Shown here: piece by piece, positions 10,882 to 21,381 of the stretch
How the letters are laid out: each line of letters opens with the position of its first letter
Numbering within the stretch: the first letter of the stretch is position 1
Assembly (NCBI RefSeq): GCF_029852145.1
Contig: NC_079970.1
Span: 7,006,001 to 7,070,000 of the forward strand
From: Microplitis mediator
Taxonomy: Eukaryota > Arthropoda > Insecta > Hymenoptera > Braconidae
Length of the DNA: 64,000 nt
Reading direction: 5' to 3'
Program-made: the position numbers and the translations under genes
Notes under the pieces: generated by a model
What the model saw: only the letters and a program-made list of their open reading frames with translations
The model's database searches: none
Told to the model about the DNA's origin: nothing

Positions 10882-12673
10882 ATGAGTCACATAATAGTAA
10901 TAAGAGAGTATAAACCAGGGGATGAATTAAATTGTCATGATATGATGAAAAAAAACATAATGTCATCATTAAACACAGCATTTCTCTCAAATGTTTTCAA
11001 AGAATTGACATTTCAATTGATGATATTATCTGCCGCAATAATGTTTATATTTTTTGGACTGCCATTTACATTTTGTCTTCTAGTTATTCCATTAATTATA
11101 ATTATTACATACGCAACTACTTATTTTGGATTTACGATGATAACTGCCGAAATAAATCAAGAATTAACCAAAATATCAAGGTAACTATCAGTTGTTTATT
11201 AGCGTACCTGTAAAAAATTCTTCAAAAAAGTATTAGAATACGCAAAATCAAATGATCCCGAAGTTAACAAAAATTAAGAATTTTCTGATTTTTTTCTTCA
11301 ACGAATCAATTAGAAAAAAAAACTCAAATTTACATAACTAAAAAATTTAAAAACTGTAAATACAATTTTTTTTTTATAATTTATCGTTTTGAAAAAAAAT
11401 CCAAAAATTATTAGATGTCGGCAAACTTCAGGATCATTTTTTCCGAAAAAAGTACAGATAAGCAGAGAAAGAAATTTAATACGATACTGAATTTAGCCGA
11501 CGTCTAATAATTTTTTGATTTGTTAAAGACAAATTATAAGAAAAATTTTTTAAATAATTGAACCTATAGTTGTTTTAATTTTCTACATGTGCATTTAAAA
11601 AAATTTTTTTTTTTTCGATAGTTCATTTGTTGAAAAAAAAATTCGAAAATTGTTGATTCTCTGCTAATTTCAGGATCATAATTCACTGACAAAATTTTTT
11701 TAAAATTTATTAAATAAAAATACTCAATACTCCATTTGATTTCTCACTAAAATATAAAAGTATTTGAAATTTTGAAGAAAATACATAAAAAAATATTCAA
11801 ATTCAAGTACAAAATACTTGGGATGAAAAAAAAGTGTTTTAAGTATATGAATGTGAATGTAGCAGATATGAAACAATTTATAAATTTCAAATAAATAAAT
11901 TCATTTAAAAAATGAAGTTTAAAAAAATGCGCGCGCTGTTTTCTCGATTATAAAAACACGCATTTTTTAAATTTTTATTCTACTTACAATTTATTTATCC
12001 TAAAATTTAAAAAATTCCCACTTGTCAGTTACATTCCTACTCATTTAAATATCTTACAAGTCTGTTCATCATTAAAGTATAATAATAATAATAATAAAAA
12101 TCAAAATTATCATTAATTAATTGCTTTTTTTTCAAATTTATGTTTAGACTTTACATGTCAAATGCATTCTCGTGTTTTTGGGTAGCAGAAGCATTCCAGC
12201 CTTACACGATGACTCGTAATCCAGCTGACATTAATTACACAGTGATGACAGAGAAACAGTTTCGTGATTCAAATATTGATGTGTCATCACAATGTAAAAA
12301 AATCGTAGGTACCATTGGATTATTAAAAAGTCATAGGAGCGAAAAAGGTGCATGGATAAAAAGGTTGTGCGTTGATAAAAATTATCGGCGTAAAGGAGTA
12401 GGTTCTTATTTACTTTCAACGGCGGTTAAATTTGCAATCGACCAAGGATACAGTTGTGTCGATCTTGTTTTTTCTGAATACACAGACGGTTGTCGTGAAT
12501 TGTGTTTCAAAAAAGGTTTTGAATTGAAACAAATGTATCATAAATCAATTATTGGACCAATTGTTAATGTTCTTCAATATGAATTGACATATCAAATTAA
12601 ACCACTTGATGATTGTTATAATAATCACTACAGTAGTTATAACATTTATAACTCGAAGCAACATTTTCTATAG
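10882..12673 (+). CDS. membrane-anchored GNAT-family N-acetyltransferase, NAT8-like (2 exons, 274 aa)
   Basis: Exon 10882-11180 joins exon 12148-12673 (stop TAG) in phase 2: AG plus A gives Arg. The product is 274 aa. Residues about 44-84 form one long hydrophobic stretch (LMILSAAIMFIFFG, then LLVIPLIIIITYATTYFGF), best read as a membrane hairpin near the N-terminus. The catalytic GNAT core follows: beta strand IVGTIGLL at about 152-159, then acetyl-CoA-binding motif A, RRKGVGSYLL, at about 180-189 (pattern R/Q-x-x-G-x-G/A). This order, an N-terminal membrane segment then a C-terminal GNAT core, is that of the NAT8/NAT8L group, which acetylate amino acids or cysteine conjugates at the ER. The substrate cannot be told from sequence. 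The ATG is chosen because MSHIIVIREYKPGDE matches the usual short start of the family. AATAAA occurs at 12819. Confidence 0.87.
11252..11437. mobile_element. MITE with ATGATCCTGAAGTTAGC-type ends in the GNAT intron
   Basis: The left end ATGATCCCGAAGTTAAC and the right end GCAAACTTCAGGATCAT are inverted repeats about 170 bp apart. The interior has A/T runs and the conserved block ATTATTAGATGTCGG. Relatives are at 33476-33869, where an 8-bp target duplication is preserved, and at 63620-63825. Sequence from 11438 to 12060 contains further diverged pieces of the same family and of the 1-1370 block. Confidence 0.6.
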
Positions 12674-13296
12674 ACTGATTATTTATTAAGATATATAAGG
12701 ATTAAAATTAATTATTCATATTTTTATACTGAATTTTTTTATACTCTGTAAAAAAAAATTTTACATTGATGTATTATTATTATTATTATTATTGATCACA
12801 ATAACAAACTTGTGTTTAAATAAAAATTATTTTAAAATTTGAATGATTTTTTATCGAGTCAAATAGAAGTTGACACAAAAATATTTAAAACATGAGAAAT
12901 GTAAATTGATACCCACAGTCCAAGTGTCTATTATTAAATTTTTTTTTTTTTTTTTCAAACTATCTATCAAATAACTTCATTAAATTTTTTGTTACTTACG
13001 GTAATGCGTTTCCGATATTTATCTTTCAAAAAATTATCAAGTGTTTTATTTTTTTGCTCAGTTGAAAGTTATTAATTTTTTTTTCTTTTAATCAATTTTT
13101 ATAATTGGCGCTCATTTTTAATTTTTTAAATAATTTTTTTTTTTGAGTTATAATTTTAATTAAATTGCTGCGGTTTATCGTGTGAAATTAATTTTCTATA
13201 ATTAAATTTAGAAATCAGTTATAGAAATATCAGAAATATCAGTAATGTTTTATTAAAATTCACTCTTCATGTAAATTATGGGTACAAAAATATACT
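12674..13296. other. 3' flank of the GNAT gene and intergenic A+T-rich sequence
   Basis: It holds the GNAT poly(A) signal AATAAA (12819-12824) and a short ATT microsatellite around 12773-12793. Nothing else can be supported. Confidence 0.45.
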
Positions 13297-14185
13297 CATG
13301 TAAAAAAACTTTTGAAAAAAGGTTGAAAAACCGTTGACTATTCTAAACTTTAAAACATGACACCACAATTAACTTTTTTTAAATTTTTGAAAATTCTAGA
13401 AAAAGTCAATATCCTAATGTTTAAGATATCGATACTGCCATTCTAATATATCGTATCCCACATTTGGTAAATTTTTCAGGAGACGATAAAAACGTTTCAC
13501 CATCGTAAAAGAAAAATTTTTTGTATTATGTTTGTATTGGTATAACTTACAAATTTATTTTCATATTTTTCATAAAATACAAGCATTTGTAGTGAATAAA
13601 TAAATTTGAATTGTATGTTACAAGAAAATTATGCATAATTACCTTCTTACTCATGTCGCTGCTTCTTTAAAATTAACTTAAAATTAAAAATCCTAAGCGT
13701 GACTGAACCTTTACGAATGTGGGATACGATATCTTAGAATGGCGCGAAAGTCTGCGTGTGGGATATGACATATTAGAATATTTATTTAAAAATACTAAAT
13801 AAAAAATTTGACCTCTAAAATTTTTACGTAAGCTGCACATTGTTACGATGATTCCATTTTTCAAAAAAAGTGAAAATGTCAAATTTTGTGGAATACGACG
13901 TATTAGAATGGCAGCATCGATATGCTAATAAAAAAAAAACGTTCAAAAATAGTTCAAAATCAGCTTTTTCTCAACGTATTTTGCACTGAAAAGAATTACG
14001 AAACCTAGCACTTGTATAAAAAGTCAAAAAAAGTTTACAAAAGAGTCTAAAAATGTTAATTTATATTATTAAGTCCAATTATTTTTTTCTTTGTATCTTA
14101 CGAAGTTTAAAAATCGTTTAAAAAAATTTTGATTTTGTGTCAGGTTTTGGAGTTTAAAACAGTTAACGATTTTTTTTATACGGGT
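13297..14185. mobile_element. nested inverted-repeat element between GNAT and AKR genes
   Basis: An outer pair (TAAAAAAAC...GTTGACTATT...TTTAAAACATGACAC at the left and its mirrored form ending near 14185) encloses an inner palindrome. The inner arms are CGATACTGCCATTCTAATA (about 13430) and TATTAGAATGGCAGCATCG (about 13900), with an extra internal copy GTGGGATACGATATCTTAGA. The layout suggests one foldback element carrying or interrupted by another. There is no coding content. Confidence 0.55.
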
Positions 14186-14193
14186 ATCAATAA

Positions 14194-14199
14194 TTTATT
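14194..14199 (-). terminator. poly(A) signal of the aldo-keto reductase gene
   Basis: TTTATT on the plus strand reads AATAAA on the minus strand, about 60 bases after the TGA stop at 14258-14260. This is the expected place for the cleavage signal. Confidence 0.5.
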
Positions 14200-14257
14200 C
14201 TATAAAAATTTATTTAAATATACAAACTTAATAACATGATATTTTTCTTATTTTTTA

Positions 14258-17200
14258 TCATTTTTTTTTCAATTTATCCATAGCAATCTTGTAAGCTTCT
14301 ATTTCTTTGCCTTCCCAATGTGATCCTTTGATCTTCGAAAAAAAACTAAAAATAAAATTTTTATTTTATCAATATTTAAAAGCTTTGATACTAATAAAGT
14401 ATAAGATTAGAATCATTACATACTTTGCTTGTATATTTTCTAACAATTGTTTTTCTTTATCACTGATACCATTATTAGCGACGTCAATATTTACTTTCAA
14501 TTGTTTCATGTTTTGTATCCCGATAAGATTAGTCGTAATATCATTACACTGCATCGAATACCAAACGGCTAATCGCGCAAGATCTACTTCGTTACTTTTA
14601 CAATATTTAGCTGCTTCTGAGCATTGATTTTTAACTTCATCACTAGCTGGATGCCATTCTGGTGGTCTTTCATTAGTAAGAAGTCTCATGCTAACTGCAG
14701 CAGCATTAATTACTCCAATATTATGTTCCTTTAAAATATTTGTATAATTTATTTCAATTGAAATTGTCTATTAATTTGCGTTACTGATTCCAAAAAGGCG
14801 TTTGATTTTTTTTTTTTTTTTTCACTAGTAATCGTTTTATTTAATTAAAAAAAAAATTTTTGAAAGCCATTTAATTTAAGTCATACGTCCTTCAGGCTTT
14901 AAAAATTTTTTTAAATTTTGAACTTTAAAACGAGTCTTCAAAACAATTTGTAATGAAACAGAAGTCATATTTCCCGGCTCTAAAAGGATGTGCCATCAAT
15001 TTATTTCAACAATTTTATACCACGACAAGTGATCCCTACAAATTGATCCCACCGACATCTGATCCCATAGACAATTACCAATATATCTGTGAAAACATAT
15101 ATTATGTAATCGGTGGGATCTGTTGTTAGTGGGATCAATTGTCTGTAGAATCATTTTTCGGGAATCAGTTGTCATAAAACTCTCTAGGAGGTTCCCTAAA
15201 GTCAAACGGACATATAAAAATGTAAGTCTTTTTGGAATTAGTAACGTAAATTACCTTGAAAAATGGAAGATACTCCAACAAAGTTTGATCTAAAAGTGTA
15301 TATCTGGAATAAGTTAATACACAAGCAATATTAATATTACTTTTTAAAATACATTCTTTTAAAACGGAAATAGGATATCCTGTAATTCCTATGTGTCGAG
15401 CTTTTCCTAATGACACTTGTCTTGATACTTCAGGAAGTGTTTGCGTTATTATCATATCCATTGAAGGCGCAAATTCAATATCATGAACCTATATGATAAA
15501 TAATTAATTAATAGAATATTGTATAATTATTTAAATGATAACGTACTTGTATGACATCGACGTAATCGATTTGAAGACGTTCGAGGCTATTTTTAATACT
15601 CTCCCGTGTTTTTTCAATTGAAAAATCGAACATATTTTCGTAATCCAATTCATATCTGCCTACTTTTGTTGCAATATAATAAGCTTGTCGTGGAATTCCT
15701 TGCAAAGCCTATTAATTATGAATATTAATGATATCTATTGATGTATAATATTTTTTTTTTTATCATATATCTGGAAATGTTTGAAAATTTTCATAGCTGG
15801 TAGTTTGTTTTTTATTTTAAATTAGTAAATTTATAGAATAATTTTGAACCGGGACTATAATTTTATATACATTTATATCAAAATTTTAAATAAGGTAAAA
15901 GACCTAGTACCCGATCAGGAAACTAGTACCCGATCACTCCATGTATTTGTATAGATATATTTAGTAAAAGTTAGTAAATATAAATATACAAATAGCGGCG
16001 GCAAATAGCTGACCTGACTTTCTTTTTCAAACTATTCAATGGATTAATAGATTCCCCAGAAATCATGAATGATTTTGACTTTATACCAAACGCGCTGAAT
16101 CTCAGGCAATACAGGATCATAGAAACCACCAAATCCAACAAAAACTATGTGATAAATGGACCTAAGAATAGGATATACAATCTAGTCAATTCTCTGCATA
16201 ATGATGACAACTTCTTCCAGGGGTCATACCAGAATTTTCGCTCTTGCATTAGAAAACAATTATTAAAATACTAGCTGCTCACACACTGTAACTTTCAAGC
16301 AACTAATCTTCTCTATTTTCTTTCACACAGTTAAATTCGATATTGTATAACAAACTATCCCTATTATCTCATATATTGTATATTATATTATAATTAACTA
16401 AGGTTAAGATGATGTATAGTGCCGATTGGCGTAATAAATAAATAAATACATGAGTGATCGGGTACTAGTTCCCTGATCGAGTACTTGGTCTCGTACCTTA
16501 CATAGGAAAAGTAAATTGATAATTTGGTATATTTAATAGGGTGGGTTGAAAAAAAACTTTTTTTTTGTTTTTCTTAGCATGGGGGTAGAATTTGTACCTT
16601 ATAAAAAAAAAAAAATTTTCAAGAAAAAAAAAATTTTTTTACTCACCATTTTGAGGTGGCCCACTCGTTTTTTAAATAAATAATTGATTAAACGGAGTAG
16701 TTCCAACAAAAAAAATTTTTTTTTGTCCAAAAGCGTGGAAAATATCTAATAATTGTCGAATGTGATTTTTTTTTACTTCACTTTCATTTTAATTCAAAAG
16801 AAAATGCTTTTCATTTTGGGATTTTTTACTTAAATTACAAAAATAATAGGAAAAAAATTTTTTCAACTTCTGACTTACAATTAGCTTTCAAGGGGACACC
16901 CTACAGATTCTAGAACACCATGTAATTTTTTTCGTTGGGACTACCCCGTTTGATCAATTATTTATTTTAAAAACGAGTGGGCCACCTCAAAATGTTGAGT
17001 AAAAAAATTTTTTTTTTCTTAAAAATTTTTTTTTTTTTATTAGGTACACATTCTACCCCCATGCTAAGAAAAACAATAAAAAAATTTTTTTTCAACCCAC
17101 CCTAATATTTAAGTTAATAAGTATCTTATTTTTATTGGTGTAAATTATAGGGAAGATCGAGATCCGATTGCCCGTCCCAAAGTTTGGAAAGAAAGAAAAA

Positions 17201-18416
17201 AATTTAATTTTTTAAATATTTTTTTGTAAGGATTTTAAAAGCAAAATAGAGTATTCGAAGTAAAAATAGACATCTAAAAAATTTTTTAGAAAATATTTCT
17301 TACACAGAAAAAAAAAGATATTTTGGCGCGAGAAATTTTTTGTATTATGAATTGAAAACAATTTTCTTGGGACGAGAAAAAACTTTTCGAACCAAGAAAT
17401 TTTTTGTTTTCAATTCCTAATATAAAAAATTTCTTGAGGCAAGTAAAAATTTATTTAGGACAAGTAAAAATTTTTTGCACCAAGAAATTTTTTTTTTCTG
17501 TAAAGGAGTGGGCTGTTGTGCCCTACAAAAATTTTTTTTTGCATAAAATTTTCTTAAATTTATTAAAAATAGATGACAAAAAATTCGTTTTTCGCTTATA
17601 GTCAAAAAGAAATAATTACTCGCTTAGGTAAGTAATTGTACTCCGATCTTCCCTAAATTATTTTGCATTAATTAGTAAATAAGATGTTATTAATTATTAA
17701 CAAATATAATTTTACAAATTTTTTAAAAAAGTTAGTATTCGGGATAGTAATTTTGAATTTTATTGTCTTATTTAATTGATGTATATTTTCGATTAATGAG
17801 CTCTCGCTAATTAGTTACGAATTTAGATCTACATACAATACTATAGTGATTTCTAAAATAACTGACAGTAGGAAGTGTAAAATTGCTTTGGTTTAAATTT
17901 ATAAATATATAGCAGTAATTATGGATAATAAATTTCACTTTTTACTACTTTATATTAATTTTCAATATCCGGTTTTTTCCATGATGAGGCTTAATTACAA
18001 AGTAATTATTAAATTTTTCAATAATCGGAAACAGATATTAAAACAAAAAATCTTACTAATTAGTTAAAACTTTTTTTTCACCTTTCCAATAGTTATTTCC
18101 GAGCGTCCTTGACCGTACCAGTAGCCCGTATCAATATAATTAATTCCTTGGCGAATCGCCTGTCTGATTGTTTCAATAGCTTCGTCTTCGTCATAAGTTC
18201 TGTAGTGCAATTAATAACGTTCCTACTATTTTTCATCACAACAAATAATTATTTAAAAACAAAAAAAACATTTACCCATAATGACAACCAAGTGGGCCTC
18301 CACCAAGAGACAATTTACTAACAAGTAGACCAGTTTTACCTAAAATTGAATATTTCATCGATTTTACTGCCTCCAAATCATGAAAACCCTCGACATAAGT
18401 AGGCGGAAGTTTCGTC
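14258..18416 (-). CDS. aldo-keto reductase, L-galactose dehydrogenase type (5' end not fixed)
   Basis: Six exons run down the minus strand: 18416-18276, 18199-18082, 15708-15547, 15488-15255, 14728-14424 and 14345-14258 (stop TGA). All introns are GT-AG and phases agree at every join; together they give 348 residues. The protein starts in mid-frame at TKLPPTYVEGFHDLEAVKSM and shows the AKR barrel: GKTGLLVSKLSLGGGPLG, then the catalytic tetrad D (NYIDTGYWYG), Y (same motif), K (YYIATKVGRYELD) and H (DVIQVHDIEF), then SLGKARHIGITGYP, EYLPFFKEHNIGVINAAAVSM and PPEWHPASDEVK. These match the L-galactose/D-threo-aldose dehydrogenase branch of NAD(P)-dependent AKRs, which in insects has no settled substrate. 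A one-base phase at 18416 shows that another exon lies upstream; a candidate is listed separately. Met in AVKSMKYSIL is a less likely start because the preceding residues look conserved. Confidence 0.88.
14729..15254. repeat. inverted repeat inside an AKR intron
   Basis: Within 14995-15180 the blocks TGATCCCACCGACATCTGATCC and AATCGGTGGGATCTG, and the outer ACAAATTGATCCC and GGGATCAATTGTCTGT, are mirrored around an A+T core near 15095. It looks like a small foldback element. The rest of the intron is plain A+T-rich sequence with no open frame. Confidence 0.5.
15891..16500. mobile_element. palindromic 'GTACCCGATCACTCC' MITE split by a LINE fragment
   Basis: The left half runs from AAGGTAAAAGACCTAGTACC to ATATACAAATA at 15994. 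The right half resumes at CATGAGTGATCGGGTACTAG (16449) and closes with GTACCTTA at 16500. Joined, the halves restore the palindrome seen intact at 31856-32010. The 454-bp interruption is a LINE fragment. The element lies in the 2.4-kb AKR intron. Confidence 0.8.
15995..16448 (+). mobile_element. 5'-truncated non-LTR retrotransposon (LINE) 3' end
   Basis: An open frame from the left junction to the TAG at 16274 translates as RQIADLTFFFKLFNG, then LIDSPEIMNDFDFIPN and RQYRIIETTKSN, ending IRKQLLKY. This matches the pattern at the C-terminus of insect LINE reverse-transcriptase polyproteins (R..D..FF.KL.NG.IDSPELL...F). An ATG at 16065 lies inside it. A 170-bp 3' untranslated part and a TAATAAATAAATAAATA tail follow. 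Missing 5' sequence and a simple-repeat tail are the usual marks of target-primed LINE insertion. It is dead: no polymerase or endonuclease part is present. The assignment to Jockey, CR1 or R1 type is not possible from this fragment. Confidence 0.78.
16537..17104. mobile_element. hAT-like foldback MITE, copy 2, with 8-bp target duplication
   Basis: The termini TAGGGTGGGTTG and CAACCCACCCTA are the same as at 8646-9176. The flanks are ATATTTAA at 16529-16536 and ATATTTAA at 17105-17112, a perfect 8-bp duplication different from that of copy 1, which proves two separate insertions. The copy is 568 bp long; extra A/T blocks in its arms account for at least part of the extra length over copy 1. 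Confidence 0.9.
17149..17654. mobile_element. MITE with AGGGAAGATCG ends, itself interrupted
   Basis: The left end is AGGGAAGATCGAGATC and the right end is ACTCCGATCTTCCCT. AAATTAT flanks both sides (17142-17148 and 17655-17661), a likely 7-bp target duplication. A CACAGAAAAA-type MITE sits inside at 17303-17500. Confidence 0.7.
17303..17500. mobile_element. TA-flanked CACAGAAAAAAAA MITE nested in another MITE
   Basis: TA precedes CACAGAAAAAAAAA and follows TTTTTTCTG. The interior has mirrored CCAAGAAATTTTTT blocks and GAATTGAAAACAA. It is the same family as 5181-5447. Confidence 0.75.
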
Positions 18417-18790
18417 CTAAAAACAATAATTATTTATTTTAATCATTAATACTAATTTATATTTAAAAACTCAATACTTAAAACAAATAAAATAAATATG
18501 ATTTAAAAATCGATCCCATACATTTTATAGATCACTGATAATTTATAAATCAACGGATTAAATTTCGGTTTTAATTATTGATAGACTAATAATGTTGAGC
18601 TTAATTCAAAGGCAACTGATTAATTTATCAGTGATAACGCTAGCTTTTAATATATATACAAAGATAATGATACAAAAATATAGAAAAATATTGTATTATC
18701 AATATTATCACGCAATATTCCCGTATTAATTCTTATTTGCTGCTGATGCTAGACAATAAAAGATAACGTTTATTTATTTTTTTTTTTTAC

Positions 18791-19039
18791 CTCTTATTGA
18801 TAAATTCTGTACCAGCTAATGATAACGCAAAGTACTAAACGTTCATCAAATGTCAAAATAATTTACTAAAGTTAATTAATAAATATATTTTTTAAATATT
18901 AAATATTTATATGTATTTATTCTTTTATAATGTTATGTTACAATTTAAATCTCACGAGGCTTTGGTTTATAATTCGTAACAATTGATTTTCATATTATAT
19001 AGTTTATGAATATATACATATATATACAATATATATGTA

Positions 19040-19078
<39 letters not shown>

Positions 19079-19352
19079 GCAATTTCTACTGCCGCGTTAA
19101 TTCCCAATGGATTAGATAGACGCAATGCCAACGCAAGCTGTTTCCTATCCTATGATTGAATATATGTCTGCTCGATTTATATATATCATATCTATGCCAT
19201 TATTCAGCTTGTACCCTTCACAAATCCTCTGCAGAGACTCGGTAAAAATTTTTAAAAATAAAAAAAAATATTTACCCACACTAAAATTCAAGTTATTTAT
19301 GATCAATGAGATATATCCATTATGAACGTACTTGAGTTTCCGTTCTTTTCAT
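18791..19352 (-). other. candidate 5' coding exons of the AKR gene
   Basis: Two minus-strand pieces fit together. 19352-19332 is ATG plus six codons (MKRTETQ) ending at a GTACGT donor in phase 0. 18834-18791 opens after TTTAG in phase 0, encodes YFALSLAGTEFINK, and ends AG before GTAAAA, leaving phase 2. That is exactly the phase needed at 18416, where it completes Arg before TKLPP. All three phases agree, but the exons are tiny and the peptide has no family match I recall. Chance is quite possible. Confidence 0.25.
19012..19077. repeat. TA-rich microsatellite
   Basis: The sequence is interrupted (TA)n with ATATATGTATATATG units, then a run of about 16 TA units. It is likely length-variable. 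Confidence 0.85.
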
Positions 19353-20789
19353 ATCAGTGAAAAAGTTATACAGATATTTGAGTACTTTCATGGATCAAAA
19401 ATATATACTTCGAACATTACATGTACATTGAGATAATAAAAAACCAAGTTGATGTCGCAAGTAGTTTTATAAGATGTACATGCCTTTAAAGTTTAAACTG
19501 TTCCATCAGTTATGTTTGACTTGATCATAAATTTACATAAGTATTTTTATAGAGCTAGAAATTACAGTGACAGCGATAGTAGGGTACTTAAAAAACCAGT
19601 TAGTTTTTGGGAAAATCGCATAGTTGATGACGTAATTTAATTTACTTTTAGACATATGTCTGACTTTGGTGTGCAGTATCTACTAATAACACGGCATATA
19701 AATTTAAAATAATTCAATTAAGTAAAATAAATCGTGACTTGAATATTGTTGCACATAATTTTAATGAATAATGTAACGATTCAAATCATTATTATATTTT
19801 TTTTTACAAGATTAATTGAAATAATTTACTGGTAAAAGTATGAAATTTAAAAATAGTAAATACTTGACAAATATTTTAATAACATTTCTGTGCTTGAAAA
19901 AACCGATGGGCTAAAAATTCTTGTATTTGAATTGCAAATTTATTAACCGAGTCAAAGATTTCTTGCTACATTGTTACAGTAATGATGAATTTGGTTAAAA
20001 ACAAAAACTCATATCTTTGAATACGATTATTTTTACTGACAATGATTTTTAAAAATTCGGTGTTTTATTGCGCTTAGAAAAATCATTAAATTTTTTTTGC
20101 GAAAATTTCTTCGCTGAACTTAATAAAAATTCCGCAATTTTTTTTAATACTAGAATTTAAAAACTTTTAATATTAAAAGTATTTTTTAATAATCGATAGC
20201 AAAATAAACTTGAAATTGTAACTTTAATTCAAAGTAAACTTTTTTATTATTAAACGATTTATTTTTTTTTTTATTAACCCAGTCGTTGGTAATAAAAGTG
20301 CTGTTATTTACTGGGGATTTAATGATCAAGAAAATTCAATCCTTTATTTATTTTCTTTTCTTTTCCATTTGATTCATTATTTTTAACTTAATTTTATCGT
20401 AATAAAAATCCTCAATTATTATTTTTAAAAAAATATTTATAAATTTGTTAATTATTAATAATATCTATATTAAATTTATTTGAATTTTACCGCTATCACG
20501 CTAATTATTAAATAACTTTAAGAAAAAATTTTTCGAGTTTTAGCATTGAAGCGTTTTATTAGTATAACACATCAACTATAATGATTCACTGCTATAAGAC
20601 ACGCAACACTAGTTTTGCAATTGCATTTATACTAGTTAGCAATTAATCAGGGTTCTTCTGATCGTTAACCGGAACTTGAATCTACATTTACCAAGAGTTT
20701 CCGCTTTGTAATAGTCCACTAAAATAGCTTACCAATAAATTCTTAAACTATTACAAGACAATATCTATATATAATTATATAAATCTATA
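19353..20789. other. intergenic A+T-rich stretch, no gene seen
   Basis: All frames are broken and no repeat ends can be paired by eye. It lies upstream of the minus-strand AKR gene, so unseen leader exons or its promoter could be here. Confidence 0.4.
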
Positions 20790-21379
20790 CACGGACAGAA
20801 AATTATGGGAACTTTTACTATGCATTATGGGAATAGTTCCCATAATGGTATAGAAATTGTACCTATACTATTATAGGGATGGTTCCTATAATATATGGGA
20901 ATAGTTCCCATATCATTATGGAACCATTCCCATAATGGTATGGGAATAGATCCTATACCAATATGGGAACCATTCCCATAATATTATGGGAACTATACCC
21001 ATATCATTATGGGAATGATTCCCATAATGGTATAGGAACTATTCCAATAGCATTATGGGAACCATTCCTATGATATTAGGGGAATAGTTCCTATACTATT
21101 ATAGGAACCTTCCTTATGATATTAGGGGAATAGTTCCTATACTATTATAGGAACCATTCCTATAATGTTGTGGGAATGGTTCCTATAATTTATGGGAATG
21201 ATTTCTATAATATTATAGGAACCATTCCTATAATTATAGGAACCATTCCTATAATGTTATGGGTAGCATTCCCATAATTATAGGAACTGCTCCCATAATT
21301 TATGGTGATAATTCCTATGTTGGTATAGGAAAAAATTTTATAGAATTATGGGAACTGTTTCCATAATTTTCTTTCCGTG
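20790..21379. mobile_element. TA-flanked MITE made of tandem ATTATGGGAAC palindromes
   Basis: After TA the element begins CACGGACAGAAAATTATGG, and it ends CCATAATTTTCTTTCCGTG before TA. Nearly the whole 590-bp interior is a chain of self-complementary modules such as TTCCCATAATATTATGGGAA, about 20-30 bp each, with small changes. Related elements with GGTAACCATTACC modules lie at 32039-32366 and 61297-61916. TA targets and short terminal repeats suit the Tc1/mariner group. Confidence 0.85.
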
Positions 21380-21381
21380 TA

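Noticed and set aside
14307..14627. 106-residue plus-strand open frame
   Set aside because: It is antisense to the last two exons of the AKR gene, which has family motifs and matching splice phases.
20820..21360. Regularly spaced palindromic repeats that look like a CRISPR array
   Set aside because: The modules vary, the 'spacers' are also palindromic, the whole lies inside a TA-flanked MITE, and the host is a eukaryote.
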